Source: Xanthobacteraceae bacterium
GTDB lineage: Bacteria > Pseudomonadota > Alphaproteobacteria > Rhizobiales > Xanthobacteraceae
Assembly: GCA_023954195.1 (NCBI GenBank)
Contig: JAMLIK010000001.1
Span: 62,001-126,000 of the forward strand
Length of the DNA: 64,000 nt
Reading direction: 5' to 3'
The notes below the pieces were generated by a model that searched no databases, was not told where the DNA came from, and was given only the letters and a program-made list of their open reading frames with translations. The translations under genes were made by a program, and so were the position numbers. The stretch's first letter is position 1. Every line of letters starts with the position of its first letter. Shown piece after piece: positions 9,674 through 19,578 of the stretch.

Positions 9674-10843
9674 ATGACAGCCAGCATCGTGGGATGGGCG
9701 CATACGCCGTTCGGGAAGTTCGACGCGGAGACCGTGGAGAGCCTGGTGGTCCGCGCCGCCAACGAGGCGCTGGCCGACGCCGGCATTTCCGCCGCCGACG
9801 TCGACGAGATCGTGCTCGGCCACTTCAATGCGGGCTTCTCGCCGCAGGATTTCACCGCGGCGCTGGTGTTGCAGGCCGACCCCAAGTTGCGCTTCAAGCC
9901 GGCGACCCGCGTCGAGAACGCCTGCGCCACCGGCTCGGCGGCGGTGCATCAGGGCATCCGCGCCATCGCCGCGGGCGCCGCGCGCATCGTGCTGGTGGTC
10001 GGGGTCGAGCAGATGACGCGGACGCCGGGCCCCGAGATCGGCAAGAACCTGCTGCGCGCCTCCTATCTGCCGGAGGACGGCGACACCCCCGCCGGTTTCG
10101 CCGGCGTGTTCGGCAAGATCGCGCAAGCCTATTTCCAGAAATACGGCGACCAGTCCGACGCCCTGGCGCTGATCGCCGCCAAGAACCACAAGAACGGCGT
10201 CGCCAACCCTTACGCGCAGATGCGCAAGGATTTCGGCTTCGAGTTCTGCCGCGCCGAGAGCGACAAGAACCCGTTCGTCGCCGGTCCCCTGAAGCGCACC
10301 GACTGCTCGCTGGTGTCGGACGGCGCTGCCGCCCTGGTGCTAGCCGACGGCGAGACCGCCAAGGCCATGGGCAAGGCCGTCAACATCCGCGCCACCGCGC
10401 ATGCGCAGGATTTCCTGCCGATGTCGAAGCGCGACATTCTCGATTTCGAGGGCTGCACCGTGGCGTGGCAGCGCGCGTTGCAATCCGCCGGCGTCACGCT
10501 GTCGGACCTGTCCTTCGTCGAGACCCATGACTGCTTCACCATCGCCGAACTGATCGAGTATGAAGCGATGGGCCTGACGCCGCGCGGGCAGGGCGCGCGC
10601 GCCATCAAGGAAGGCTGGACCCAGAAGGACGGCAAGCTGCCGATCAACCCGTCCGGCGGCCTCAAGGCCAAGGGTCATCCGATCGGCGCCACCGGCGTCT
10701 CGATGCATGTGCTCACCGCCATGCAACTGTTGGGACAGGCTCCGGAAGGCATGCAGATCAAGGACGCCAAGCTCGGCGGCGTGTTCAACATGGGCGGCGC
10801 CGCGGTCGCCAACTACGTCTCGTTGCTGGAGCCGGCGAAATAG
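9674..10843 (+). CDS. Thiolase family protein (acetyl-CoA acetyltransferase type)
   Basis: This 389-residue thiolase has the nucleophilic cysteine at about residue 84 (NACATGSAA), the ETHDCFT histidine motif, and the C-terminal NPSGGLKAKGHPIGATG glycine loop. The THDCFT and NMGGAA motifs place it with the SCP-x-like thiolases rather than the classical PhaA/FadA type, in which the last motif contains CGG. It would cleave or transfer acyl groups from a 3-ketoacyl-CoA. It opens a same-strand series with a CoA ligase, CoA-transferase and acyl-CoA dehydrogenase, probably one degradative operon. The start follows GGAAGATCATC. Confidence 0.9.
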   Translation: MTASIVGWAHTPFGKFDAETVESLVVRAANEALADAGISAADVDEIVLGHFNAGFSPQDFTAALVLQADPKLRFKPATRVENACATGSAAVHQGIRAIAAGAARIVLVVGVEQMTRTPGPEIGKNLLRASYLPEDGDTPAGFAGVFGKIAQAYFQKYGDQSDALALIAAKNHKNGVANPYAQMRKDFGFEFCRAESDKNPFVAGPLKRTDCSLVSDGAAALVLADGETAKAMGKAVNIRATAHAQDFLPMSKRDILDFEGCTVAWQRALQSAGVTLSDLSFVETHDCFTIAELIEYEAMGLTPRGQGARAIKEGWTQKDGKLPINPSGGLKAKGHPIGATGVSMHVLTAMQLLGQAPEGMQIKDAKLGGVFNMGGAAVANYVSLLEPAK

Positions 10844-10870
10844 GCCGGCTGGCGCGGCGGGAGGTCGATC

Positions 10871-12391
10871 ATGAACATGGCCGAATGGCTTTCGGCGAGC
10901 GCGCATCTGCGCCCCGATGCGCCGGCGCTCTTGACCGGCACCCGCGTCGACGCCGACTATCGCACCTTCGCCGCGCGCGCGGCGGCGGTGGGCGCGTGTC
11001 TGGCGAGCCGGCATGGCGTCGCGCCGGGCGACCGCGTCGCGCTGTTCATGACCAACCGCACCGCCTATTTCGAATGCCTTTACGGCATCTGGTGGATCGG
11101 CGCGGCGGCGGTGCCGATCAACGCCAAGCTGCACGGCCGCGAGGCCGGGTGGATCTGCAAGAATGCCGGCGCGAAGCTGCTGTTCATCTCCGACGACACG
11201 GCGGAACACTGGGCGGAAGCGGACGTGCCGTTGCCGACATGGTCGGTCGATGGCGACGATTATCTTCGCGCGCGCGAGGGTGAGGGGGCGGCCGCGCCGC
11301 TGCCGCGCGAAACCGACGATCTCGCCTGGCTGTTCTACACCTCCGGCACCACCGGACGGCCCAAGGGCGTGATGCTGAGCCACGGCAATCTGCTGGCGAT
11401 GTCGATGTGCTACTTCGCCGATGTCGATCAACCTGCGTCGCGGGACGCCGTGCTGTACGCCGCGCCGATCTCGCACGGCGCGGGGCTCTACAACTTTCCC
11501 AACGTGCGCGTCGGCGCGCGCCACGTGGTGCCGGATTCCGGCGGCTTCGACGCCGACGAGGTGCTGACGCTCGGCAAGCAACTGCGCGATGTCTCGATGT
11601 TCGCTGCGCCGACCATGGTGCGCCGTCTGGTGGATGCCGCCAAGATGCGCGGCGAGAATGGCGACGGCATCAAGACCATCGTTTACGGCGGCGGCCCGAT
11701 GTATCTCGCCGATATCCGCGACGCCATGGCGACCATGGGCCAGCGCTTCGTGCAGATCTACGGCCAGGGCGAATCGCCGATGACCATCACCGCGCTCGGC
11801 CGCGAATGGCACGGCCGCGCCGACGATCAGCGCTATCTTGAACGGCTGGCCTCGGTCGGCACGGCGCAAAGCGTGATGTCGGTGCGGATCACCGGCGCCG
11901 ACGGCAAGCCGCTGCCCGCCGGCGAGACCGGCGAGATCGAGGCCAAGGGCACCGCGGTGATGCTGGGCTACTGGAACAATCCGGAAGCCAGCGCCGCCGC
12001 GCTCAAGGACGGCTGGCTGCGCACCGGCGATGTCGGCCGGCTCGACGCCGACGGTTTCCTGACGCTGTCGGACCGCTCCAAGGACGTCATCATCTCCGGC
12101 GGCACCAACATCTATCCGCGCGAGGTCGAGGAGGCGCTCCTGACCCATCCCGAGATTCGCGAGGTTTCGGCGATCGGCGTTCCCGATCCCGAGTGGGGCG
12201 AGATCGTCGTCGCCTGCATGGTGCTGGAAGACGGCGCCGAGGCCGACGACCGCAAATTCGACGCCCACTGCCTGGCGTCGATCGCGCGCTTCAAGCGCCC
12301 GAAGCGTTACGTCTATCTGCCGTCGCTGCCGAAGAACAATTACGGCAAGGTGCTGAAAACCGCGCTGCGCGAGATGATGGCCGGCAAATAG
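10871..12391 (+). CDS. AMP-binding acyl-CoA synthetase
   Basis: This 506-residue adenylate-forming ligase activates a carboxylic acid as acyl-AMP and then acyl-CoA. It shows the P-loop YTSGTTGRPKG near residue 157, the GQGESP acid-binding motif, GWLRTGDVGRLD and DRSKDVIISGG, and the C-terminal catalytic lysine in NNYGKVLK. GGGAGG precedes the start. It lies 27 bases after the thiolase, consistent with an operon in which it primes an external acid for beta-oxidation. Chain length and substrate cannot be told from sequence. Confidence 0.92.
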   Translation: MNMAEWLSASAHLRPDAPALLTGTRVDADYRTFAARAAAVGACLASRHGVAPGDRVALFMTNRTAYFECLYGIWWIGAAAVPINAKLHGREAGWICKNAGAKLLFISDDTAEHWAEADVPLPTWSVDGDDYLRAREGEGAAAPLPRETDDLAWLFYTSGTTGRPKGVMLSHGNLLAMSMCYFADVDQPASRDAVLYAAPISHGAGLYNFPNVRVGARHVVPDSGGFDADEVLTLGKQLRDVSMFAAPTMVRRLVDAAKMRGENGDGIKTIVYGGGPMYLADIRDAMATMGQRFVQIYGQGESPMTITALGREWHGRADDQRYLERLASVGTAQSVMSVRITGADGKPLPAGETGEIEAKGTAVMLGYWNNPEASAAALKDGWLRTGDVGRLDADGFLTLSDRSKDVIISGGTNIYPREVEEALLTHPEIREVSAIGVPDPEWGEIVVACMVLEDGAEADDRKFDAHCLASIARFKRPKRYVYLPSLPKNNYGKVLKTALREMMAGK

Positions 12392-12551
12392 CCTGCCGCG
12401 CATTCCGCGCGACAGAATACCGATGTCGCGCCCTCCTGTTCGGCATGTCCCGCCAACATGGCCGCCCCCGGCGAACGCTCTTGATCTCGCGGTTTCGCTG
12501 CCGTTAGTACGACGGACGCGGCGCGAGGCGCTGTTCAAGGCGGGAGGAACC

Positions 12552-13751
12552 ATGGGGCCGTTGCAGGGCATCAAGGTCGTCGACATGACGACGGTGCTGA
12601 TGGGTCCCTCGGCGACCCAGTTGCTCGGCGACTACGGCGCCGACGTCATCAAGATCGAAACGCTCGACGGCGACGTTACCCGCCAGATCGGACCGAGCCG
12701 GCATCCCGGCATGGGGCCGGTGTTTCTCAACGCCAACCGCAGCAAGCGCAGCATCTGTCTCGACCTCAAGAAGGAGGCCGGCCGCGCCGTGGTGCTGCGG
12801 CTGGTCGCGGACGCCGATATCCTGGTCTACAACGTCCGCCCGCAAGCGATGCAGCGGCTGCGGCTCGGCTATGAGGATGTCGCCGCCGTCAATCCGCGCC
12901 TGATTTACGCCGGCGTGTTCGGCTTCGGCCAGGATGGTCCCTACGCGGCGAAGGCCGCCTATGACGACCTCATCCAGGGCGGCTCGGCGCTGGCGCACCT
13001 GATGGCGCGCGGCGGCGACGGCACCCCGCGCTACGTGCCCGCCGCGCTCGCCGATCGCGTCGTCGGGCTCAACGCGGTGGGCGCGATCCTCGCCAGCCTC
13101 GTGCATCGCGAGCGCACCGGCATCGGCCAGCGGGTCGATATTCCGATGTTCGAGACCATGACCGGCGTCGTCATGGGCGACCATCTCGGCGGCCTGACCT
13201 ATGAGCCGCCGCTCGACCGGGGCGGCTATGCCCGCCATCTGTCGCCGGACCGCAGGCCGTACCAGACCTCCGACGGCTATCTCTGCGTCATCGTCTATAA
13301 CGACAAGCAGTGGGACAACTTCCTCACCGCGACCGGGCGTGACGACCTGCGCGACGATCCGCGCTTTTCGACCTTCGCGGGGCGCGCCGCCAATATCGAT
13401 CATGTCTACGCCGAACTGGCGCGCATCATCGCGCAGCGCTCGACCGCCGAATGGATCACGCTGTTGAACGCGGCCGACGTGCCGGCCTTGCCGATGCACG
13501 ACCTCGTCAGCATCCTTGGCGACCCGCATCTGGCCGCCACCGGATTCTTTCCGATCGTGGAGCATCCGAGCGAGGGAAAAATCCGCAGCATGCGCACCGC
13601 CGCGACCTGGTCGGAGACGCCGGCCGAACCGGCGCGCCTCGCCCCGCGCCTCGGCGAGCAGAGCGCGGAGGTGCTGCGCGAGGCCGGCTATTCGCGGGAC
13701 GAGATCGCGCGACTGATCGACGACGGCGTCACCAACCGGCCCGTCAACTAG
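12552..13751 (+). CDS. CaiB/BaiF family (class III) CoA-transferase
   Basis: This 399-residue protein carries the family N-terminus (GIKVVDMTTVLMGPSATQLLGDYGADVIKIE), the LNANRSKRSICLDLK segment and a catalytic aspartate in YDDLIQG. It moves CoA between an acyl-CoA and a free acid as an interlocked dimer. The start was set at MGPLQG because GGGAGGAACC precedes it; the open frame extends 43 codons upstream without a ribosome site. It sits between the acyl-CoA ligase and acyl-CoA dehydrogenase, giving the cluster two alternative ways to activate its substrate. Confidence 0.92.
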   Translation: MGPLQGIKVVDMTTVLMGPSATQLLGDYGADVIKIETLDGDVTRQIGPSRHPGMGPVFLNANRSKRSICLDLKKEAGRAVVLRLVADADILVYNVRPQAMQRLRLGYEDVAAVNPRLIYAGVFGFGQDGPYAAKAAYDDLIQGGSALAHLMARGGDGTPRYVPAALADRVVGLNAVGAILASLVHRERTGIGQRVDIPMFETMTGVVMGDHLGGLTYEPPLDRGGYARHLSPDRRPYQTSDGYLCVIVYNDKQWDNFLTATGRDDLRDDPRFSTFAGRAANIDHVYAELARIIAQRSTAEWITLLNAADVPALPMHDLVSILGDPHLAATGFFPIVEHPSEGKIRSMRTAATWSETPAEPARLAPRLGEQSAEVLREAGYSRDEIARLIDDGVTNRPVN

Positions 13752-13773
13752 TTACAGGCAAGGAGATCGCACG

Positions 13774-14940
13774 ATGGATTTCGCACTCACCCCCGAACAG
13801 GAATCCATCCGCGACGCCATCGCGAAGATCTGCACCGGATTCGACGATGCCTATTGGCTGGCGAAGGACCGCGAGGGCGGTTTTCCGGCGGAGTTTCACA
13901 AGGCGATGGCGGATGCCGGCTGGCTCGGCATCTGCATTCCCGAGGCCTATGGCGGATCGGGCCTCGGCATCACCGAGGCCGCGATCATGATGCACACCAT
14001 TTCGGAATCCGGCGCCGGCATGTCGGGCGCCTCCGCGGTGCATATGAACGTGTTTGGCCTCAATCCGGTGGTGGTGTTCGGCACCGAGGCGCAGTGCCGG
14101 CGCATGTTGCCGCCGATCGTCTCCGGCGCGGAGCGCGCTTGCTTCGCGGTGACCGAGCCGAACACCGGGCTCAACACCACGCAACTGAAAACCCGCGCGG
14201 TGCGCCACGGCGACAAATACGTCGTCAACGGCCAGAAAGTCTGGATCTCGACGGCGCAGGTGGCCGAGAAGATTCTCCTGCTGGCGCGCACCACGCCGCT
14301 GGAGGAGGTGAAATCGCCGACCCGCGGGTTGAGCCTGTTCTACACCGACTTCGACCGCTCGCGTATCGCGGTGCATGAAATCGAGAAGATGGGCCGCAAG
14401 GCGGTCGATTCCAACGAGCTGTTCTTCGCGGATTTCGAGATTCCGGTCGAGGACCGGATCGGCGAGGAGGGGCGCGGTTTCGAATACATCCTGCACGGCA
14501 TGAATCCGGAGCGCATCCTGATCGCGGCGGAAGCGGTGGGGCTCGGCCGGCTGGCGCTGTCGCGCGCCGCCGCCTACGCCAAAAGCCGCATCGTGTTCAA
14601 CCGGCCGATCGGCCAGAATCAGGCGATCCAGCACCCGCTGGCGAACAACTGGATGGAGTTGGAAGCGGCGTGGCTGATGGTGATGTCGGCGGGCTGGCAG
14701 TACGACAAGGGCCTGTCCTGCGGGCCGGCCGCCAACGCCGCGAAATATCTGGCGGCCGAAGCCGGATTCCACGCCTGCGAGCAAGCGGTGATGACCCATG
14801 GCGGCTTCGGCTACGCCAGGGAGTTTCATGTCGAGCGCTACCTGCGCGAAATCATGATCCCGCGCATCGCGCCGATCAGCCCGCAGCTCATCCTGTCCTT
14901 CATCGCCGAGAAGGTGCTGGGCCTGCCGAAATCCTACTGA
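13774..14940 (+). CDS. Acyl-CoA dehydrogenase
   Basis: This 388-residue FAD-dependent enzyme introduces an alpha,beta double bond into an acyl-CoA. The family segments are seen in order: an N-terminal helical domain, ACFAVTEPNTGLNT near residue 130, NGQKVWIST, FNRPIGQNQAIQHPLA, and MTHGGFGYAREFHVERYLRE. The usual catalytic glutamate near the C-terminus (LEGTxE in many members) is replaced here by an IAPISP-type sequence, so the base may lie elsewhere. It starts 22 bases after the CoA-transferase and ends inside a palindromic element. Confidence 0.92.
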   Translation: MDFALTPEQESIRDAIAKICTGFDDAYWLAKDREGGFPAEFHKAMADAGWLGICIPEAYGGSGLGITEAAIMMHTISESGAGMSGASAVHMNVFGLNPVVVFGTEAQCRRMLPPIVSGAERACFAVTEPNTGLNTTQLKTRAVRHGDKYVVNGQKVWISTAQVAEKILLLARTTPLEEVKSPTRGLSLFYTDFDRSRIAVHEIEKMGRKAVDSNELFFADFEIPVEDRIGEEGRGFEYILHGMNPERILIAAEAVGLGRLALSRAAAYAKSRIVFNRPIGQNQAIQHPLANNWMELEAAWLMVMSAGWQYDKGLSCGPAANAAKYLAAEAGFHACEQAVMTHGGFGYAREFHVERYLREIMIPRIAPISPQLILSFIAEKVLGLPKSY

Positions 14941-15079
14941 GCGGATTGCATCTTGATGGAAACACCATCAAGCGTCATTGCCGGGCTCGACCCGGCAATC
15001 CATCATTTTTCAAGAAGATGGATGCCCGGATGAAGTCCGGGCATGACACAGACCGATTCAATCCGATCACAATATGCTC
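14939..15079. repeat. 141-bp palindromic element (family B, full-length copy 1)
   Basis: The element is bounded by GAGC and GCTC. Its core is CGTCATTGCCGGGCTCGACC, and an inverted second half ends GGGCATGAC. Imperfect terminal inverted repeats of about 20 bases flank the core. Its left end overlaps the TGA stop of the acyl-CoA dehydrogenase gene. Full-length relatives lie at 29565-29704 and 42856-42996. Confidence 0.8.
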
Positions 15080-15123
15080 TGAAGGATCGGCCGCTCCGCA
15101 CCGCATTCTGAAAGGACCATCCC

Positions 15124-17207
15124 ATGAGCCGCCTCAAGGCCGCCCTCGATCCGCGTTCCGTTGCGATCATCGGAGCCTCGGAGAATTACAACAAGGTCGG
15201 CGGCCGGCCGGTCCATTATCTCGACAAGTTCGGCTTCAAGGGCAAGGTGTTTCCGATCAATCCGGCGCGCCCCGACGTGCAGGGCCACAAGTGCTACGCC
15301 AGCCTCGCCGATCTGCCCGAGGCGCCGGAGATGGCGATCGTCGCGGTCGCCGGCGACAACGCCATCGGCGCAGTGGAGGATTGCGCGGCGCGCGGCGTCA
15401 AGGTCGCGGTGGTGATGGCGTCCGGCTTCGGCGAGGTCGATGCGGTCGCCGGCAGGCCAAGGAGCGCCGCATGGTCGAGGCCGCCCACAAGGCCGGGATG
15501 CGCATCGTCGGGCCGAACTCGCAAGGGCTCGCCAATTTCGGCACCGGCGCCATCGCCAGCTTCTCCACCATGTTCATGGACATGGACCGCGCCGAGGGCC
15601 ACGTCGCGATGCTGAGCCAGAGCGGGGCGCTGTCGACGGTGCCGGTCGGCTTCCTGCGCCAGAAGGGCATCGGCGTCCGCCACACCCATGCCACCGGCAA
15701 TGATGCCGACATCACCGTCGGCGAACTGGCGGTGGCGGTGGCCGAGGATTCGGAGGTCCGGCTGCTGCTGCTCTATCTCGAAAGCATTCCCGAGACCAAA
15801 TATCTGGAGGAACTGGCGGCGGTGGCGCGCGATCGCGACCTGCCGGTGATCGCGCTGAAGTCGGGCCGCACCGAGGCGGGGCGGCAGGCGGCGCAGTCGC
15901 ACACCGGCGCGCTCGCCAACGAGGACCGCGTGGTCGATGCGTTCTTCGAGCATCACGGCATCTGGCGCGCGCCGGACATGCGCGGGCTGGTGGAGGCGAC
16001 CGAGCTGTACCTGAAGGGCTGGAAGCCGAACGGCCGCCGGCTGGTGGCGATCAGCAATTCCGGCGCGGTCTGCGTGATGACGGCGGACGCCGCGACCGCG
16101 GCCGGTATGCCGATGGCGAAACTCGCGCCGGAGACCGACAAGAAGCTCAAGGCAATTTTGCCGAGCTTCGCCACCACCACCAATCCGATCGACATCACCG
16201 CGGCGCTGTTGTCCAACAGCCGGCTGTTCGGCGATATCCTGCCGGTGATCGCCGAGGATCCGGCGGCGGATGCATTCCTGATCGGCGTGCCGGTGGCGGG
16301 GCCGGGCTACGACGTGCCGGCCTTCGCGCGCGACACGGCGGCGTTCGGCAGGCAGACCGGCAAGCCGCTGGTGGTGGCGGCGACGCAAAAGAGCGTCGCC
16401 GACGAATTTTCCGCGCACGGCACCATCGTGTTTCCAACCGAGGTGGAGGGCGTCGCCGCGCTCAATCAATTCCTGTCGCATCGCGAATTGATGGCGCGCA
16501 CGCGGGGGCGCCAGGCAAAGCGCGCAAAATCCGCGCCGGCTCCCGCCGGCGCAATGAAGATGCTGAACGAGGCGGATAGCCTCGCCTTGCTGGCGGCGCG
16601 CGGCATCCCGGTGGTGCCGCATCGGCTTTGCCACGCGCGCGAGGACGCGATCGCGGCGCTCGCGGCGATCGGCGGGCCGGTGGTGGTGAAAGGCTGCTCG
16701 GCCGATATCGCCCACAAGTCCGAGCTTGGGCTGGTGAGGCTCGGCGTCGCCACGCCGGAGGCGGTCGCCGGAATCTATGACGACATGGAGCGGATCATCC
16801 ACGACCACGGCGCGCGGTTCGACGGCGTCATCGTCGCGGCGATGGCGAGGGGCCGCCGCGAGATCATGATCGGCGCGCATCGCGATCCGGTGTTCGGGCC
16901 GGTGGTGGCGATGGGCGACGGCGGCAAGTATGTCGAGATTTTTCGCGACACCGCCCTGCTGCTGCCGCCGTTCACGCAAGCCGACGCCGAGGCGGCGCTG
17001 CGGCGGCTGCGCGTCGCGCCGCTGTTCGCCGGCGTGCGCGGCGAGCCGCCGATGGATGTCGCGGCGCTGAGCGACGCCATCGTGCGGATCGGCGCGCTGA
17101 TGGCCGATCCCGAGGCCAAGGTAATGAGCCTCGACCTCAACCCGGTGATGCTGGGTAGCGAAGGCAAGGGCTGCGTGGTGGTCGACGCGGTGGTGTTCCG
17201 GGCTTGA
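15124..17207 (+). pseudogene. NDP-forming acyl-CoA synthetase (acetate-CoA ligase family), one-base frameshift
   Basis: The intact product would be about 694 residues. It has an N-terminal CoA-binding domain (DPRSVAIIGASENYNKVGG), succinyl-CoA-ligase-like domains with the phospho-histidine loop (SHTGALA), and a C-terminal ATP-grasp domain (PVVVKGCSADIAHKSELG). Reading is in one frame until about 15,453, where GCCGGCAGGCCAAGG is one base short. The homologous reading (QAKERRMVEAAHKAG) resumes in the neighbouring frame and runs to 17,207. Everything else looks intact and the rest shows no decay, so this is either a recent mutation or a sequence error. It follows the acyl-CoA dehydrogenase, hence perhaps a third acid-activating enzyme of the cluster. 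Confidence 0.88.
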
Positions 17208-17247
17208 AGATTTTTCGCTTTTGACGGAATCGCCCCGGACGACACGT

Positions 17248-17354
17248 CACCTCTCCCCGGCGGGGAGAGGTCGGAGCCGAAGGCTCCGGGTGAGGGGGAT
17301 CGATCGCCAGCGAGGCCGTAATCCCTCACCCCAACCCTCTCCCCACGGGAGAGG
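17248..17354. repeat. CTCACC/GGTGAG-type palindromic repeat (family D)
   Basis: This GC-rich intergenic repeat contains CCTCTCCCCGGCGGGGAGAGG, GGAGCCGAAGGCTCC and, after a spacer, CCCTCACCCCAACCCTCTCCCC. Each block can form a hairpin. It lies between two genes that converge, and could end transcription from both sides. Confidence 0.75.
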
Positions 17355-17410
17355 GAGCGCGCATCACTTCGTGGCGGGTGTTTCCTTCAAAACGAAAATG
17401 TCACAGGCGA

Positions 17411-19498
17411 TCACCGGCCGCGCGCCGGAATCGCCGTCTGGCTGCGGCTGCAAAGCAGCCGCGCCACCAGAATCGTCGGAATCAGGATCGCCGCGCCGAG
17501 CGTGGTGACCTGAATTTGCGACAGCGGCATGATGCCGCCGCCCGGCGTCGCGACGACAATGCCGCCGAGGATCATCAGCACCCGGATCGGCCATTCCAGC
17601 GCCCCGGCGCGCCGCAGGTCGCCGACCCCGATCTGGTAGCCCTGAATGCCGCCGCAGATGAAGACGGTGCCGAACGCGATCAGCGCCATCAGGCCGACGC
17701 CCGCGAGATAATTGCCCTGCATCACCAAAGCGGGGTTGAGCACGAAGAAGAACGGGATGAAATAGATGATGGAGCCGACCCACATCGACTCCCACCCCGT
17801 CTTCATCGCGGGCGAGCCGGCGATGCCGGCGGCGGCGAACGAGGCGATCGCGACCGGTGGCGTGATCGACGACAACATGCCCCAGTAGAAGATGAACATG
17901 TGCACCGCCATCCGGTTCAAGCCGACTTTCTCAAGCGCCGGCGCAATCAGGATGGCGAGGAAGATGTAGCAGGCGGTGGTGGTGAGCCCGAGCCCGAGAA
18001 CCAGGCTGGTGATCGCGCACATCGCCAGCAGCAGGAACGCATTGTCGCCGGCGATGCGCAGCAGGTCGTTGGCGAGGCTGGAGATCACCCCGGTCATCGA
18101 GAACGCGCCGATCAGCAGGCCGCAGCCGGCGAGAATGGCGGCGAGTTCGACGAAGGTCCGGCCGTTGACCTCGAAGAATTTTCCGATCGACGCCAGCGTC
18201 CAGCGCGTGTCCTTCGAGAACAGCTGGTTCAGCACCAGCAACAATGCGGTGGCGTAGAACGGCGCGTGGCTCTCGCGCTTGAAATACAGCAGCATCACGA
18301 TCAGCAGCGCGATCACGAAGATGTAGTACCAGCCGTCCTTGACCGCCTGCCACGCGCTCGGCAGCTCCGAGCGCGGAATGCCGGCAAGGCCGTGCCGCGC
18401 GGCGTAGGCGTCCACCTGCAAGAACAGGCCGGTGTAGTACAGCGCCGCCGGAATGATGGCGGCGACGGCGACCTCGGCATAGCTGACATTGAGGAACTGG
18501 GCGATGACGAAGGCGGTTGCACCCATCACCGGCGGGGCCAGCACCGCGCCGGTGGAGGCGCAGGCTTCGATGGCGGCGGCATAGGAGGCGCGAAAACCGC
18601 TTTTCTTCATCACCGGAATGGTCATGGTGCCGGCGGTCAGCACGTTGGAGATGATCGAGCCCGACATCATGCCGAGCAAGCCGCTGGCGAAGATGCAGAC
18701 CTTGGCGGCGCCGCCGCGGAACGTGCCGCACAGCGCGAAGGCGATGTTGATGAAGAATTTTCCGGCGCCGGTCATCATCAGCGCGACGCCGAACACCAGA
18801 AAGCCGATCACCGTGTCGGCGAAAGCCTGGATCGGAATGCCGAGCAGGCTTTCGCCGGACAGCATGTGATAGGCGGTGGCCTGTTCCAGCGTCGACTGGG
18901 TGCCGCGCAGCGGCCCGAGCCAGCTTGCGTCCGCGAACAGCGGATACAGCGTGAAGGGCAGGATGCAGAGCAGCAGGCTCCAGCCGCCGGTGCGGCGCAG
19001 CGCCTCCATCAGCATCGCCCACATCACCAGACCCGCGATAAAGACCGCCGTCGGCGCGCCGCCGAATTCCCAGCCGGCCTCGGCGGCCTTGCGGATATGG
19101 GCCATCAGCACCAGCGACACGACGAAGGTGATGACGGCCAGCGCGATGTCATACCACGGAACGCTGTCGAGGCTCGCGGTTTCCGATCCCGGAAAGATCA
19201 GGAACGTGAACGGCAGCATCAGCGCGATCAGCAGATAGAAATATTCGGTGTTGAGTTGGGTGTAGCCGACAAAGAAGCGCAGCGCGAACTGCTGGTTGAT
19301 GCACAGGAAGATCGTCGCCGCCGTCGCCGCGATCAGTGCGTAGCGCCAGAACCCGCGCAAGGTGCGGACGCGGGTGGCCTCGGATTCCTGCATGGTCGCA
19401 TGGGGATCCTCGAACACGACGCGCGTTGCCGCATCGTCCGCCGGGGTCATGGATGAGATGGCTGCGCCTGCATTGCCAGCGGAATCCGGATGCGACAT
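17411..19498 (-). CDS. TRAP transporter permease, fused 4TM/12TM subunits (TAXI-type)
   Basis: This 695-residue integral membrane protein has roughly 16-18 hydrophobic spans. It combines the small and large TRAP permease subunits as is usual for TAXI systems, and DctM-like glycine-rich motifs are visible (GMMSGSIISNVLTAGTMTIP, SSITPPVAIASFAAAGIAG). It drives secondary uptake using an ion gradient together with the periplasmic protein encoded upstream. The start was moved to MSHPDSAG because AAGGAGAGCC precedes it; the open frame continues 64 codons upstream as an apparent shadow. It shares a strand with the TAXI protein and the biotin carrier gene. Confidence 0.93.
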   Translation of the reverse strand: MSHPDSAGNAGAAISSMTPADDAATRVVFEDPHATMQESEATRVRTLRGFWRYALIAATAATIFLCINQQFALRFFVGYTQLNTEYFYLLIALMLPFTFLIFPGSETASLDSVPWYDIALAVITFVVSLVLMAHIRKAAEAGWEFGGAPTAVFIAGLVMWAMLMEALRRTGGWSLLLCILPFTLYPLFADASWLGPLRGTQSTLEQATAYHMLSGESLLGIPIQAFADTVIGFLVFGVALMMTGAGKFFINIAFALCGTFRGGAAKVCIFASGLLGMMSGSIISNVLTAGTMTIPVMKKSGFRASYAAAIEACASTGAVLAPPVMGATAFVIAQFLNVSYAEVAVAAIIPAALYYTGLFLQVDAYAARHGLAGIPRSELPSAWQAVKDGWYYIFVIALLIVMLLYFKRESHAPFYATALLLVLNQLFSKDTRWTLASIGKFFEVNGRTFVELAAILAGCGLLIGAFSMTGVISSLANDLLRIAGDNAFLLLAMCAITSLVLGLGLTTTACYIFLAILIAPALEKVGLNRMAVHMFIFYWGMLSSITPPVAIASFAAAGIAGSPAMKTGWESMWVGSIIYFIPFFFVLNPALVMQGNYLAGVGLMALIAFGTVFICGGIQGYQIGVGDLRRAGALEWPIRVLMILGGIVVATPGGGIMPLSQIQVTTLGAAILIPTILVARLLCSRSQTAIPARGR

Positions 19499-19578
19499 CG
19501 GCTCTCCTTCTTGGGCATCGTCGTCGCCGGATCGGGCGACCGGGCGACGAGCGATATCAAGTCCCGGCGGAGGATGTC

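Noticed and set aside
10340-12586. 748-codon minus-strand frame across thiolase and ligase genes
   Set aside because: It is a shadow of two well-supported plus-strand genes, with no recognisable domain.
17248-17354. Possible small RNA gene in the hairpin-rich gap
   Set aside because: The sequence is a dispersed palindromic repeat type; no promoter or terminator signals set it apart.
17378-19456. 692-codon plus-strand frame over the TRAP permease
   Set aside because: It is charged, low-complexity sequence antisense to a certain membrane protein; no ribosome site.
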